This document shows, one piece after another, positions 45,158-55,393 of a DNA stretch of 64,000 nt (positions within the stretch are counted from its first letter, which is position 1; each line of letters begins with the position of its first letter). This stretch comes from Pseudomonas sp. MWU15-20650 (GTDB lineage Bacteria > Pseudomonadota > Gammaproteobacteria > Pseudomonadales > Pseudomonadaceae): positions 350,242 through 414,241 of the forward strand of contig NZ_JALJFG010000001.1 of the NCBI RefSeq assembly GCF_023242475.1. The letters are read 5' to 3'. Both the position numbers and the translations under genes were made by a program. The notes under the pieces were generated by a model. That model saw only the letters and a list, made by a program, of their open reading frames with translations, searched no databases and was not told where the DNA came from.

Positions 45158-48000
45158 ATCTGGTTCAGCGCCTCATTGAGCGACAGTTCCAGCTCGGCCT
45201 TGTAACGTAGGTACAAGTTGCTCGGGCTCTGCACATCGCCGAGCAGGCCGGACAGGTCCAGGTCGGTGATGTAGCAGCGGTAACGCTCGGCCTCCCGGCG
45301 CTGCCCGACGATTTCCCGGGCGACCACCGCAAACAGTTGGTCGCCAAATTCCAATTCGGAAAACTCCCGCTGATTGCAGTACAGCGTGATGCCTACCTGG
45401 CCTGGTGCGGCTTTGCCGATAATCGCCTGCACATCATAAAACCCTCTATGGGTGGGATGTTGCGGAGCTGGCCGTGGTTCGACGACGCGCGCGCGGGTGC
45501 TGCCCGACGGCAATAGTTGGTAATACAAGGTTTGCACTGCGCCCAGCGGTTGATGCATATCCAGCGGTGACAAGGCTTCGCGACGATAGATGATCGATTG
45601 CAGGAAACGCTGCAGCGGCGCCAACAAGCTTTGCTCGTCATGAAACGGCAAGCGTTGTTGCCAGAGAGCATTGAATTCATCCAGAACGTACAGTTCGGCG
45701 ATGCGTTCATTGACCCGGTAGAACACTTGCACACGGTCGGCCAGCCCCATGGGCAGCAAAAGCGCCAGGTCGTGGTCTTCCAGGGCCATGGCGTCCAGGT
45801 GCAATGGGCTGTAGCTGGCCAGCTCTTCGCTGAGGTAGGCGATCAGCGCGTCCTGAGTCGGCAGTGACACATGATTGGCTTGGCCCGGTGTCAGTTCCAT
45901 CACGTGATAGTGCTGCTGTACCTGGAGCAAGTAGCGGTGATTGCCTTGGCCGAGCAGCAGGTTTTGCGCCGTGTCGAAGATTTCTTCAACGCGTTGGGCA
46001 ATGAATTGCGCACGGTTGTGGCAGAAGCAGCGTACCCGCAGCCGTGGCAAATGATCGCAAGGCAGTTGGTTGAGGTAGTCACGCAGGCAGTCGAGGAGCG
46101 CGTGGGGGCCGTCGTAGCGGCTGACCATCACCTCGTTCCAACTGTTGATCGTGACTTGGTCCAGGGTCAACACCAGGTTGTCGCGTACACCGGCATAGCT
46201 CAGGGAGTCTGTGCGCTCGGTGGTCATCAGAATATTCAGGTCGCGGTGGTGCTTGAGTGGGTCAACGCCGACGTTGATCAGCAGCAATACGTCTTCCGGT
46301 ACCGCCGAACGCAACAGGCGGTCTTCATCGACACTGGCCAAGGGTAAGGCGATGGTCTGCTGCAGGCTGCCTAGCAGGTTGAACAGCTCGAACTCGGTCA
46401 TGTCGCTCACGCCCGGGTGCAGCGCCAGGCGTGTACTGCTGTCGATGACGCCGTTACGGTGGCACCAGGTCAGCATTTCCAGCAGGTCGCGGCTGCGCTT
46501 GATGGGTGCAAAATGCTCCCATTCCAGCGCGGTGAGGTTGCCGTTGTACAAGCCCCAGTGATGTTGGCCGGGTTCCTTGCGATTGGGCGACTGCACCAGG
46601 GTCAACGTATCTTCGGCCAAGTCCGGGGCAATCCCGGGGTTGATGAACTCAACTTTGCCGGCCTTGCGTTCAAACGCTGCATACAAGCGGCGGCCCAATA
46701 CGTTGAGGTCGCGCTTGTTGATCAGGCTGACGGTTTGTTCGCTACGGGCAAACTGGGTGAGAAAGCGGTAGCTGTAGTTCAGCTCATTGACCAAGGCGCG
46801 TCGCTCGGAGGCCACCTGACGCACTTTCCACTGGCTGCGGCTGTCCAGCAGAGTCAGTTGGCGCGGGTCCCAGCCCCACTCATGGGCCAGGCGCTCGAGC
46901 AGCAAGTGTTGCCAACTGGCGCTGCGCTGGCCGGCACTGAGCTTGCGGTTGACCTTCAGGTAGAGCGCGCGTCGTACCAGTTCCAAGCGTTCCGGCTCGT
47001 TGCGCGCCTTGAGGTGCTCCTCGATGCGGCGATAGACCACGATGTAAGGGTCCAGCTCATCCAAGTCCATCTGGTTGGCGAACACTGCCCGTTTAAAGCG
47101 CAGGCTCAAGCAGTGCACGTTCGGGTGTTCGCTGGCGTAGACCTCGGTCAGCAGCAGCTTGAGCACGGATTTGTAGGGTGATTCGATGCCCTTGAACAGT
47201 TGCCACAGCCCCGCGCCAATGAATTCGCCCGGGGGAATGTGCGCCAAGTGGCCAAGGTCGAGGGTTTCATCGGCGCGAATAAAACGTTTTGAAATCAGCG
47301 TGTGGGTGAATTCGGCGTAGCGGTTTTCTTCGTACACCGGCACCAGCCACCAGATAGGTGTACGACCACCCAGCCAGATTGCGGTGCGGTAGAACTCGTC
47401 CAACAGCAAATAATGCTGGGTGGTGCCGCAGTCATCGGAGCTCAGTTGTGTGTCGCGTTCACCCAGTACAAAGCGCGTCGGTTCGATCAGGAAGAAATGC
47501 GCCTCGGCCCCCATGGTCAGGGCCCAGGCTTCCAGCAGTTGGCACTTCTTGCGCAGCTCGGCCAGTTCGTTTTCGTTCAGGTCAGGTGCATGACACACCC
47601 ACACGTCCATATCGCTTTGATCAGCCTGAGCCAGCGTGCCGAGGCTACCCATCAGGAATAAGCCGTGGATCGGCCGAGGAGGGTTGCCGTGGCGTGGCTT
47701 ATAGGAGAACGAGCGAGTCAGGCGCTGGGCCTCGGCCAATGCCTGGGTGTCGGGTTCGAAGTTCGACAGCCCGGCTGGCGTGCTGCTGGATACATAGCCT
47801 GGCAGCAAGGGGTGATTGACGTGGAAAAACAGCGGCAACAGCGTCAGCACGCTTTGCTGGCGCGGCGTCAGCCCCTCGATGGCTCGGGCCATGCGCCCTT
47901 TGTTAAGGGCCATGAAGCGCGCGCGCAGTTGCGCCAGCACCTTGCGGTCGATGCCTTCGTCCAGGTCTGGGCGGATTTCATGAGTGCGGGTCATGTCCAA
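45154..48000 (-). CDS. cyaA: Class I adenylate cyclase
   Basis: The product has 948 residues. The catalytic nucleotidyltransferase-like region is N-terminal (GSLGTLAQADQSDMDVWVCH, about residues 112-131, with the D-x-D metal ligands). The C-terminal half is the regulatory part of this class. It makes cAMP, the ligand of Vfr/CRP. Length agrees with Pseudomonas CyaA. Confidence 0.95.
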   Translation of the reverse strand: MDMTRTHEIRPDLDEGIDRKVLAQLRARFMALNKGRMARAIEGLTPRQQSVLTLLPLFFHVNHPLLPGYVSSSTPAGLSNFEPDTQALAEAQRLTRSFSYKPRHGNPPRPIHGLFLMGSLGTLAQADQSDMDVWVCHAPDLNENELAELRKKCQLLEAWALTMGAEAHFFLIEPTRFVLGERDTQLSSDDCGTTQHYLLLDEFYRTAIWLGGRTPIWWLVPVYEENRYAEFTHTLISKRFIRADETLDLGHLAHIPPGEFIGAGLWQLFKGIESPYKSVLKLLLTEVYASEHPNVHCLSLRFKRAVFANQMDLDELDPYIVVYRRIEEHLKARNEPERLELVRRALYLKVNRKLSAGQRSASWQHLLLERLAHEWGWDPRQLTLLDSRSQWKVRQVASERRALVNELNYSYRFLTQFARSEQTVSLINKRDLNVLGRRLYAAFERKAGKVEFINPGIAPDLAEDTLTLVQSPNRKEPGQHHWGLYNGNLTALEWEHFAPIKRSRDLLEMLTWCHRNGVIDSSTRLALHPGVSDMTEFELFNLLGSLQQTIALPLASVDEDRLLRSAVPEDVLLLINVGVDPLKHHRDLNILMTTERTDSLSYAGVRDNLVLTLDQVTINSWNEVMVSRYDGPHALLDCLRDYLNQLPCDHLPRLRVRCFCHNRAQFIAQRVEEIFDTAQNLLLGQGNHRYLLQVQQHYHVMELTPGQANHVSLPTQDALIAYLSEELASYSPLHLDAMALEDHDLALLLPMGLADRVQVFYRVNERIAELYVLDEFNALWQQRLPFHDEQSLLAPLQRFLQSIIYRREALSPLDMHQPLGAVQTLYYQLLPSGSTRARVVEPRPAPQHPTHRGFYDVQAIIGKAAPGQVGITLYCNQREFSELEFGDQLFAVVAREIVGQRREAERYRCYITDLDLSGLLGDVQSPSNLYLRYKAELELSLNEALNQI

Positions 48001-48173
48001 CTCGGGGCTCGCAGGGCCCGACGTGGGCAGCCGTGTAGGAGTTTACAGACAGAAGCGTAGGAATTTTAGATGGGAGTGGTTTTTGACGTCAAAAACCTGG
48101 TTGCTCGCAAGCCTTTTGGCACAACGACGCCCTCGGAATCCGCAAGGAGCGGACTCCATGGGCGGATCGGGTA

Positions 48174-48428
48174 TCAGGCTGCTTCTTTGGTCGGGGCAGT
48201 GGTCAAGATGGTCAGTAGGGTTTGGGCCTGTTCTGCAGCGTCCCGGCCAAGGCTGGTCAGGTAGCCTCCATCCGGCTGATCGATCAGTTTTTTGTCGAAT
48301 AGGCGTTTGGCGGCGGCGATGGCAGTGGGAGCGGCGGTTTGATGGACTTTCAAACCCTCCTGGGAGCTGCCCAGGTTGAAGAGTGCAAGGATTTCCAGTT
48401 CGGCAACCAACTCAGGGGTATACGACAT
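48174..48428 (-). CDS. TIGR02647-type small DNA-binding-like protein
   Basis: An 84-residue protein starting SYTPELVAELEILALFNLGS, a conserved Pseudomonas/Vibrio family of unknown function with a winged-helix-like prediction (AAAKRLFDKKLIDQPDGGYL). It is a single gene upstream of cyaA. Confidence 0.8.
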   Translation of the reverse strand: MSYTPELVAELEILALFNLGSSQEGLKVHQTAAPTAIAAAKRLFDKKLIDQPDGGYLTSLGRDAAEQAQTLLTILTTAPTKEAA

Positions 48429-48580
48429 AAGGACTCCAGACTTTCTAAGAATTTATTAGAGGCTAGCAGGGCATAAGGTGAACGCACTTTGCCGGGCTGT
48501 CCAGTGAGAAACTCCTGGGTCTTGATATGGCGCAGTTTTGTGGCGAGGAAGCGCGCTTCCAGGCCACGAAGGTGCTCGAT

Positions 48581-48865
48581 TCAGTCGTTCTCGGGTGGCA
48601 GCTCAGGCAATGCCCGCAGCGCTGTTTCATACCATTGGGTATCGAACGCGCGGTCTTCTTCGAGCATCTTGTCAATTTCCACGGCCAACACGTGGGCCAT
48701 GAGGTTCAGAATGTCTTCGCGCTCATAGCCCACCAACGCCAGCTTGTTGAAGGTGGCTTTGGCGGCAGGCGGGTTGTCGCTTTCGATCTGGTTTTCGATG
48801 GCCTGGGTCAGCGTGCTCTCGGTGAACTCTTCTTCGTCGTTATCGATATCGGTTGGCTCGCTCAT
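48581..48865 (-). CDS. Conserved hypothetical acidic protein
   Basis: A 94-residue protein from ATG 48865 (GAGGAG-like site upstream). The N-terminal third is very acidic (SEPTDIDNDEEEFTESTLTQ), and the rest is helical (KLALVGYEREDILNLMAHVL). It is found in this position in pseudomonads as I recall; function unknown. Confidence 0.75.
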   Translation of the reverse strand: MSEPTDIDNDEEEFTESTLTQAIENQIESDNPPAAKATFNKLALVGYEREDILNLMAHVLAVEIDKMLEEDRAFDTQWYETALRALPELPPEND

Positions 48866-48991
48866 GGCAGGCTCCTCAAGGAAAGGGCGCCAGTCTACCC
48901 TCATTCAGGTAGGTGATGCTGCTGGTCAGACCGGGTCCGAGGATCTATAACTCTTGCAGCCAACCCCACACCCGGCCTGGAGGCAACAGCA

Positions 48992-49651
48992 ATGCTCAAG
49001 CTCTATGGATTTTCGGTCAGCAACTACTACAACATGGTCAAGTTGGCGTTGATGGAGAAAGGGCTGCCTTTCGAAGAGGTGCCTTTTTATGCCGGGCAGA
49101 CCCCTGAGGCCCTGGCAGTGAGCCCCAGGGGCAAAGTACCTGTGTTGGGCGTCAAGCAAGGCTTTATCAACGAAACCAGCGTGATCCTCGAATATATCGA
49201 GCAAACCCAGGAAGGGCCTGCGCTGTTGCCCGCTGATCCGTTTCAGCGGGCCCAGGTGCTAGCCTTGTGCAGGGAGATCGAGCTGTACATCGAATTGCCC
49301 GCTCGCGCGTGTTTCGCCGAAGCCTTTTTTGGCATGCCGGTGCCGGAGGCGATCAAGGAGAAATCCAAGGCCGAGTTGTTGCTGGGTGTCAGCTCCTTGG
49401 GTCGACACGGCAAATTCGCACCCTATGTGGCGGGGGAGAGCTTTACGATCGCGGATATATATTTCATGTACAGCGTGAACCTCGCCTGTGCCGTAGGCGA
49501 GAAGCTGTTTGGCCTGGACTTGTTGGCCGGGCTTGCGGCGGCGAAGGCCTTGCTGGAGCGATTGCATGGGATGCCCAACGCGCAGAAGGTCGCGGCGGAC
49601 AGGGAGGCGGCGATGCCGGCGTTTATGGCGATGATTGCGGCCAGGAAATAG
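48992..49651 (+). CDS. Glutathione S-transferase family protein
   Basis: The 219-residue product has a thioredoxin-fold N domain (LYGFSVSNYYNMVKLALMEK, cis-proline region GKVPVL, ETSVILEYIE) and an all-helical C domain with FTIADIYFMY. The substrate is unknown. It is next to argH and convergent with it. Confidence 0.9.
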   Translation: MLKLYGFSVSNYYNMVKLALMEKGLPFEEVPFYAGQTPEALAVSPRGKVPVLGVKQGFINETSVILEYIEQTQEGPALLPADPFQRAQVLALCREIELYIELPARACFAEAFFGMPVPEAIKEKSKAELLLGVSSLGRHGKFAPYVAGESFTIADIYFMYSVNLACAVGEKLFGLDLLAGLAAAKALLERLHGMPNAQKVAADREAAMPAFMAMIAARK

Positions 49652-49674
49652 AGGGTTGGCGCCTGTGGCGACGC

Positions 49675-49755
49675 CTTCGCGAGCAAGCCCACACATTCGG
49701 CTGCATTCCAAAGATGGAGCGCGGTCAAGTGTTGGGGGCGGGCTTGCTCGCGAAG
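49675..49755. repeat. REP-like inverted pair of another type
   Basis: CTTCGCGAGCAAGCCC (49675-49690) and its exact reverse complement (49740-49755) lie between the convergent GST and argH genes, forming a REPIN-like hairpin of about 80 bases. Confidence 0.85.
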
Positions 49756-49758
49756 CTC

Positions 49759-51153
49759 TTAGCGGCTTGCGAGCAGGGCCTGGCCGCGCACGACGGCTGC
49801 CTTCACCTGTGCCGGTGCAGTACCGCCCACATGGTTGCGGGCATTCACCGAGCCTTCCAGGGTCAGCACGGCGAACACGTCCTGCTCGATCTGGTCGCTG
49901 AACTGGCGCAGTTCTTCCAGGCTCATTTCCGCCAGGTCTTTGCCAGTGTCCACGCCGTACTTCACGGCATGGCCGACGATTTCGTGGCAGTCCCGGAACG
50001 GCAGGCCACGGCGCACCAGGTAATCGGCCAGGTCAGTCGCGGTGGAGAACCCGCGCAGCGCCGCCTCACGCATGATCGCGTGCTTGGGCTTGATCGCCGG
50101 GATCATGTCGGCAAAGGCGCGCAGTGAGTCGCGCAGGGTATCGGCGGCGTCGAACAGCGGCTCTTTGTCTTCCTGGTTGTCCTTGTTGTAGGCCAGGGGT
50201 TGGCCTTTCATCAGGGTCAGCAGGCCCATCAAGGCGCCAAATACGCGGCCGCTCTTGCCACGCACCAGCTCGGGCACGTCGGGGTTTTTCTTTTGCGGCA
50301 TGATCGAGCTGCCCGTGCAGAAACGGTCCGGCAGGTCGATGAACTGGAATTGTGCGCTGGTCCATAACACCAGTTCTTCCGAGAAGCGCGACAGGTGCAT
50401 CATCGCGATGCTGGCGGCAGCACAGAATTCGATGGCGAAGTCACGGTCTGACACACCGTCCAGAGAGTTGCCGCCCACGGCGTCAAAGCCCAGCAGTTGC
50501 GCGGTGTACTCGCGATCAATCGGGTAGGTGGTGCCCGCCAGCGCGGCGCTGCCCAGCGGCATGCGGTTGGCACGCTTGCGACAATCCACCAGGCGCTCAT
50601 AGTCGCGGCTGAGCATTTCGAACCAGGCCAGCAGGTGGTGACCAAACGTCACCGGCTGTGCGGTCTGCAGGTGAGTGAAGCCGGGCATGATGGTGTCCGA
50701 CTCCCGTTCGGCCTGCTCCAGCAAACCTTTTTGCAGGCGGGTAATTTCCGCGAGGATCAGGTCGATTTCGTCACGCAGCCACAAGCGAATATCGGTGGCG
50801 ACCTGGTCGTTACGGCTGCGGCCGGTGTGCAGTTTCTTGCCGGTCACGCCGATACGATCGGTGAGGCGGGCCTCGATATTCATGTGCACGTCTTCCAGGT
50901 CGACGCGCCAGTCGAACGTGCCGGCCTCGATTTCACCACGGATGGTGGTCAGGCCGTCGATGATGCTGTCGCGCTCGGCGTCGGTCAGTACGCCGACCTT
51001 GGCCAACATCGTCGCGTGGGCGATGGAGCCCATGATGTCGTGGCGGTACAGGCGCTGGTCGAAGGTGACGGAGGCGGTGAAGCGGGCGACGAAGGCGTCG
51101 ACGGGTTCACTGAAGCGGCCGCCCCAGGACTGGTTGGTCTTGTCGGTGCTCAT
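49759..51153 (-). CDS. argH: Argininosuccinate lyase
   Basis: The lyase has 464 residues of the fumarase/aspartase superfamily, last step of arginine synthesis. Signatures are [17 protein letters not shown] and the catalytic loop [16 protein letters not shown]. Length and motifs are normal. Confidence 0.97.
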   Translation of the reverse strand: MSTDKTNQSWGGRFSEPVDAFVARFTASVTFDQRLYRHDIMGSIAHATMLAKVGVLTDAERDSIIDGLTTIRGEIEAGTFDWRVDLEDVHMNIEARLTDRIGVTGKKLHTGRSRNDQVATDIRLWLRDEIDLILAEITRLQKGLLEQAERESDTIMPGFTHLQTAQPVTFGHHLLAWFEMLSRDYERLVDCRKRANRMPLGSAALAGTTYPIDREYTAQLLGFDAVGGNSLDGVSDRDFAIEFCAAASIAMMHLSRFSEELVLWTSAQFQFIDLPDRFCTGSSIMPQKKNPDVPELVRGKSGRVFGALMGLLTLMKGQPLAYNKDNQEDKEPLFDAADTLRDSLRAFADMIPAIKPKHAIMREAALRGFSTATDLADYLVRRGLPFRDCHEIVGHAVKYGVDTGKDLAEMSLEELRQFSDQIEQDVFAVLTLEGSVNARNHVGGTAPAQVKAAVVRGQALLASR

Positions 51154-51653
51154 GGATTCGCTCGTGATCTGCTAAAAGAGGCGTGGAGGTGTGTCGCCGA
51201 TAATAACAGGGTTGCCCGTGGAGGCGATGCTGCGGGTAGCCGGCAATTTTATTTGTGCAGGGGATGGCTAAGTGCCTTGCCGCCGATCGCATCCGGGAAG
51301 AGACTGGAGGCGGGCGTTTATTGAAACGATATTTGACGATTGAGCAATATCGTCTCGGTGAGCGTCTACAGTTGGACTGATAGTGTGTGAATGCACCAAA
51401 GTCGGGCTATGCGGTCATAACCAGACTATCCATTTAAAAGGGGGGTATTCGGATTGTGTATCAGTGAACCCTACGACGATGCCCGCAGGCAGCAGGTCTT
51501 GGGCGCTATTGAACAGGTCCGGGTAAATTTGGGTGCCACTCTCAGGGCACTTTTTGCCGCTCGCGCTAGTCTTAGCGTGGATCGCTGTGACGTAAGTCAC
51601 CGCACCTGTCTACGCTATCCTTGTGCGAGACTCACGCAGGAATCCAGCGCAAT
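51154..51653. other. Divergent region between argH and algR; sensor kinase gene absent
   Basis: 500 bases without a credible gene. In P. aeruginosa the kinase gene algZ (fimS) lies here, upstream of algR. No histidine-kinase motif was found in any frame. A weak frame at 51454-51657 with no recognisable domain is not called. Confidence 0.6.
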
Positions 51654-52400
51654 ATGAATGTCCTGATCGTTGATGACGAACCCCAAGCCCGCGAGCGACT
51701 GAGCCGTCTGGTCAGTGAGCTTGAGGGTTATACAGTCCTTGAACCGAGCGCTACCAGCGGCGAGGAGGCGTTGACGCTGATCGACAGCCTCAAGCCGGAT
51801 GTGGTGCTGCTCGATATCCGCATGCCGGGCCTTGATGGCCTGCAAGTCGCCGCACGCCTGAGCGAACGCGAATCGCCACCCGCGGTGGTGCTGTGCGCGG
51901 CCCAGGAAGAGTTTTCTGCACGAACGTTGGAAGACAGCGGTGTCAGTTTTCTCGTCAAGCCGGTGACTGCCGAAGCCTTGCTCAAAGCCTTGAAAAAAGC
52001 CGAGCGCCCCAACCGCGCCCAGCTCGCCGCCTTGACCCAGCCAGCCGCCCAAAGCGGTAACGGGCCTCGAAGCCACATCAGTGCGCGTACTCGCAAGGGT
52101 ATCGAACTGATTCCACTGGGCCAGGTGGTCTACTTCATTGCCGATCACAAGTACGTGACCCTGCGTCACGAGTCCGGCGAAGTACTGCTCGATGAGCCGC
52201 TCAAGGCGCTTGAGGACGAGTTTGGCGAGCGTTTCGTGCGCATTCACCGCAACGCGTTGGTCGCCCGTGAGCGCATCGAGCGCCTGCAGCGTACGCCTCT
52301 GGGGCATTTTCAGTTGTTCCTGAAAGGGCTTAATGGCGATGCCTTGATTGTCAGCCGACGCCATGTCGCTGGTGTGCGCAAGATGATGCAGCAGCTTTAG
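51654..52400 (+). CDS. algR: LytTR response regulator AlgR
   Basis: The regulator has 248 residues: a receiver domain with acidic pocket DDE (residues 7-9), phospho-acceptor D54 in VVLLDIRMPGLDG and K in LVKPVTAEAL; then a LytTR DNA-binding domain (KYVTLRHESGEVLLDEPLKA, FVRIHRNALVARERIERL). AlgR controls alginate, type IV pili and other traits. ATG 51654 is chosen because the receiver fold begins there. The usual partner kinase gene is not next to it. hemC follows. Confidence 0.95.
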   Translation: MNVLIVDDEPQARERLSRLVSELEGYTVLEPSATSGEEALTLIDSLKPDVVLLDIRMPGLDGLQVAARLSERESPPAVVLCAAQEEFSARTLEDSGVSFLVKPVTAEALLKALKKAERPNRAQLAALTQPAAQSGNGPRSHISARTRKGIELIPLGQVVYFIADHKYVTLRHESGEVLLDEPLKALEDEFGERFVRIHRNALVARERIERLQRTPLGHFQLFLKGLNGDALIVSRRHVAGVRKMMQQL

Positions 52401-52538
52401 CCCAAGAGCTGGAGCGAAGTCCACAGCCCTTATCCCGGTGCGACGTGGCCAGGGAGGCCCCGCACTTGCTGATTCAAATCAAAGCGTATTTGCCTGAGCT
52501 GTTATTATCCGCTGTATCTATTCAGTACGGATTGATCC

Positions 52539-53480
52539 ATGTCCTCTCGCGAAATCCGCATCGCCACCCGTAAAAGCGCATTGGCCTTATGGCAGGCCGA
52601 GTACGTCAAAGCGCGTCTTGAGCAGGCCCACCCTGGTCTCAAGGTATCCCTTGTTCCAATGGTCAGTCGTGGCGATAAGCTGCTGGACTCGCCGCTGTCG
52701 AAGATCGGCGGCAAGGGCTTGTTCGTCAAGGAGCTGGAGACCGCGCTGCTGGAGAACGAAGCCGACATCGCCGTGCACTCGATGAAAGACGTGCCCATGG
52801 ACTTCCCTGAAGGGCTGGGCCTTTTTTGCATCTGCGAGCGCGAAGACCCGCGTGATGCCTTCGTTTCCAACACCTATGCGTCCCTGGATGAATTGCCTTG
52901 GGGCAGTATCGTCGGCACCTCCAGCCTGCGTCGTCAGGCGCAATTGCTGACCCGCCGCCCCGACTTGCAGATCCGCTTCCTGCGCGGCAACGTCAACACT
53001 CGCTTGGCCAAGTTGGATGCCGGTGAGTATGACGCGATCATTCTCGCCGCTGCCGGCTTGATCCGCCTGGGCTTTGAAGACCGCATCACTTCGGCCATCA
53101 GCGTCGAAGACAGCTTGCCCGCAGGTGGGCAGGGCGCAGTCGGCATCGAATGCCGTACCGCCGACAGCGAAATTCACGCATTGCTCAAGCCGCTCGATCA
53201 CCCTGACACGGAAGTTCGCGTCACGGCCGAGCGCGCCCTGAACAAACACCTCAACGGTGGCTGCCAAGTGCCGATCGCCTGCTATGCCGTGCTCGAAGGT
53301 GAAAACCTGTGGCTGCGTGGCCTGGTGGGGGATCCGGACGGTGGCACGTTGCTGACCGCGCAAGTGCGTGGCCCACAATGCAATGCCACGGCGTTGGGTA
53401 TCCAGGTCGCCGAAGCGTTGCTGGAAAAAGGCGCTGGCGCCATTTTGCAAAAAGTCTATGGCGAGGCCGGCCCGCAGTGA
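52539..53480 (+). CDS. hemC: Hydroxymethylbilane synthase
   Basis: The enzyme has 313 residues and joins four porphobilinogens. Motifs are [18 protein letters not shown], the catalytic aspartate region [14 protein letters not shown], and [12 protein letters not shown], whose cysteine holds the dipyrromethane cofactor. It is coupled to hemD by a four-base overlap (GTGA). Confidence 0.97.
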   Translation: MSSREIRIATRKSALALWQAEYVKARLEQAHPGLKVSLVPMVSRGDKLLDSPLSKIGGKGLFVKELETALLENEADIAVHSMKDVPMDFPEGLGLFCICEREDPRDAFVSNTYASLDELPWGSIVGTSSLRRQAQLLTRRPDLQIRFLRGNVNTRLAKLDAGEYDAIILAAAGLIRLGFEDRITSAISVEDSLPAGGQGAVGIECRTADSEIHALLKPLDHPDTEVRVTAERALNKHLNGGCQVPIACYAVLEGENLWLRGLVGDPDGGTLLTAQVRGPQCNATALGIQVAEALLEKGAGAILQKVYGEAGPQ

Positions 53481-54226
53481 CCGAATGGCGAGTGCTGCTG
53501 ACGCGGCCTGCCGAAGAGTCGCAGGCCCTGGCGGCGTCATTGGCGCAGGCCGGAATTTTCAGCAGTAGCCTGCCCCTGCTGGAGATCGAAGCCCTGCCGG
53601 TCACGGCGGAACAACAGGCGGTGTTTCAAGCGCTGCACCGCTATTGCGCGGTGATCGTGGTGAGCAAGCCCGCCGCGCGTCTGAGCTTGCGGCAGTTGGC
53701 TCAACCTTCGCCGCATTTGCCCTGGTTCAGTGTGGGCGCGGCGACGGCGCAGATATTGGCCGATCATGGCCTCAACGTTCACTATCCTCTAACCGGCGAT
53801 GACAGCGAGGCCTTGCTTCAATTGCCCGCGTTGCGCGAGGCTATCGCGCATCCCGGTGCCAGGGTGCTGATCCTGCGGGGCGAAGGCGGTCGGGAGTTGC
53901 TGGCGCAGCGTTTGCGCGAACAAGGTGCTAGTGTCGAGTATCTGGAGTTGTATCGCCGTTTTCTTCCGGCCTACCGCCCAGGGGCGCTGATGCAGCGCAT
54001 CCAGTTGGAACGCTTGAACGGGCTGGTGGTCAGCAGTGGGCAGGGTTTTTTACACCTGCAAGCCCTGGCCGGACCCGATTGGCCTCAGGTGGCACAGCTG
54101 CCGTTGTTCGTGCCCAGCCCGCGCGTCCATGAGATGGCGCGCGCCGCTGGCGCAGAAAAAGTTGTGGATTGTCGTGGCGCGAGTGCCGCGGCTTTGTTAG
54201 TGGCGTTGGGCAGCTTTGCCTTATAA
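53477..54226 (+). CDS. hemD: Uroporphyrinogen-III synthase
   Basis: The product has 249 residues from GTG 53477, which overlaps the hemC stop; an upstream start in hemC is unlikely. Motifs of this poorly conserved family are [31 protein letters not shown] and [20 protein letters not shown]. It closes hydroxymethylbilane into uroporphyrinogen III. Confidence 0.93.
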   Translation: MTEWRVLLTRPAEESQALAASLAQAGIFSSSLPLLEIEALPVTAEQQAVFQALHRYCAVIVVSKPAARLSLRQLAQPSPHLPWFSVGAATAQILADHGLNVHYPLTGDDSEALLQLPALREAIAHPGARVLILRGEGGRELLAQRLREQGASVEYLELYRRFLPAYRPGALMQRIQLERLNGLVVSSGQGFLHLQALAGPDWPQVAQLPLFVPSPRVHEMARAAGAEKVVDCRGASAAALLVALGSFAL

Positions 54227-54272
54227 AGATAAAGCACCCGCCCCCACTCTCTGATACGCAAAGGACGGATAC

Positions 54273-55388
54273 GTGAGCGAAACAGCCTTGCCTAAAGATG
54301 AAGCTCAGCCCGCGCTTGATGCGCCGGTCGAGACACCAGTCACCGCGCCACGCCGTGGCAATGGCCTGGCAATCGTCGCCTTGCTGCTTGGCGCCGCAGG
54401 TGTTGCCGCCGGCGGCTGGGGGGTCTGGCAGGTCCGCGCCCTGCAAGCCAGCAGCCAGCAGCAACTGGGCCAGGTGCAGACCCTTGATGACCAATCCCAG
54501 AGCCTCAAGCAAAGCCAACAACAGTTGGCCGCTCGCCTGGCGCAGTTGCCAGGTGCCGATGAGTTGGAGGAACGTCGTCGCCTGGTCGCCCAGTTGCAGG
54601 GTGACCAGCAGCGTCTGAACCAGCGCCTGGAGACCGTGCTGGGTGCCAGCCGCAAGGACTGGCGCCTGGCTGAGGCCGAGCATCTGATCCGTCTGGCCAG
54701 CTTGCGCTTGTCGGCCTTGCAAGACATCAACAGCGCTCAGTCACTGGTCCAGGGTGCCGACGAGATTCTTCGCGAGCAGAGCGATCCAGGCGCCTATGCC
54801 GCGCGCGAGCAACTGGCCAAAAGCCTCGCCGCGCTGCGCAGTGTCGAGCAACCGGACCGCACCGGCCTGTACCTGCAACTGGCCGCCTTGCGCGACCAGG
54901 TCGTCCAGCTGGCGGCGATTGCGCCGGAGTACCAACTCACGGAGCCCGCTGCCCAGGGGCGTCCTACCACCGATACGGACAATCGTTTGAGCCAGTGGTG
55001 GGAGCAGATTTCCCGTTACTTCCGCATCGACTTCAACCCCGACGACAACATTCGCCCGTTGCTGGCAGGCCAGGGCTTGAATCAGGTGCGTCTGTCCCTC
55101 AGCCTGGCGCTGGAGCAGGCACAGTGGGCGGCTCTCAACGGCGAGGCGGCGGTGTACAGCCGCTCGCTGGGAGAGGCGCGTAGTGTGTTGCAGGACAACT
55201 TCAACCAGGACAACCCGCAGAGCAAGGCCATGCTGGCGCGTATCGCTGAACTTGAGCCCAAGGCCGTGTCGGTGGTGACGCCTGACTTGGCTGCGAGCCT
55301 GGCCGCTGTGCAGGCGTACCTTGAGCGTCGTCATCTGTCTACCGACGAAGCCAAGGCTTCGGCCGGCACGCCGGCCACCCAGGAGTAG
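54273..55388 (+). CDS. hemX: HemX membrane protein
   Basis: The product has 371 residues from GTG 54273: a cytoplasmic N-terminal tail, one transmembrane helix (AIVALLLGAAGVAAGGWGVW, about 32-52), then a long coiled-coil and helical periplasmic-side region (QQLGQVQTLDDQSQSLKQSQ on). It is the HemX family linked to haem genes. It has been annotated as a methyltransferase, but no such domain is seen. It is followed closely by hemY. Confidence 0.9.
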   Translation: MSETALPKDEAQPALDAPVETPVTAPRRGNGLAIVALLLGAAGVAAGGWGVWQVRALQASSQQQLGQVQTLDDQSQSLKQSQQQLAARLAQLPGADELEERRRLVAQLQGDQQRLNQRLETVLGASRKDWRLAEAEHLIRLASLRLSALQDINSAQSLVQGADEILREQSDPGAYAAREQLAKSLAALRSVEQPDRTGLYLQLAALRDQVVQLAAIAPEYQLTEPAAQGRPTTDTDNRLSQWWEQISRYFRIDFNPDDNIRPLLAGQGLNQVRLSLSLALEQAQWAALNGEAAVYSRSLGEARSVLQDNFNQDNPQSKAMLARIAELEPKAVSVVTPDLAASLAAVQAYLERRHLSTDEAKASAGTPATQE

Positions 55389-55393
55389 AACCG

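Noticed and set aside
51454..51657. Small plus-strand frame upstream of algR as an algZ remnant
   Set aside because: No H-box, N-box or membrane segment; no resemblance to a kinase.
53309..53476. Longer hemD starting inside hemC
   Set aside because: The extension is out of frame with hemC and lacks a ribosome site; GTG 53477 gives the normal length.
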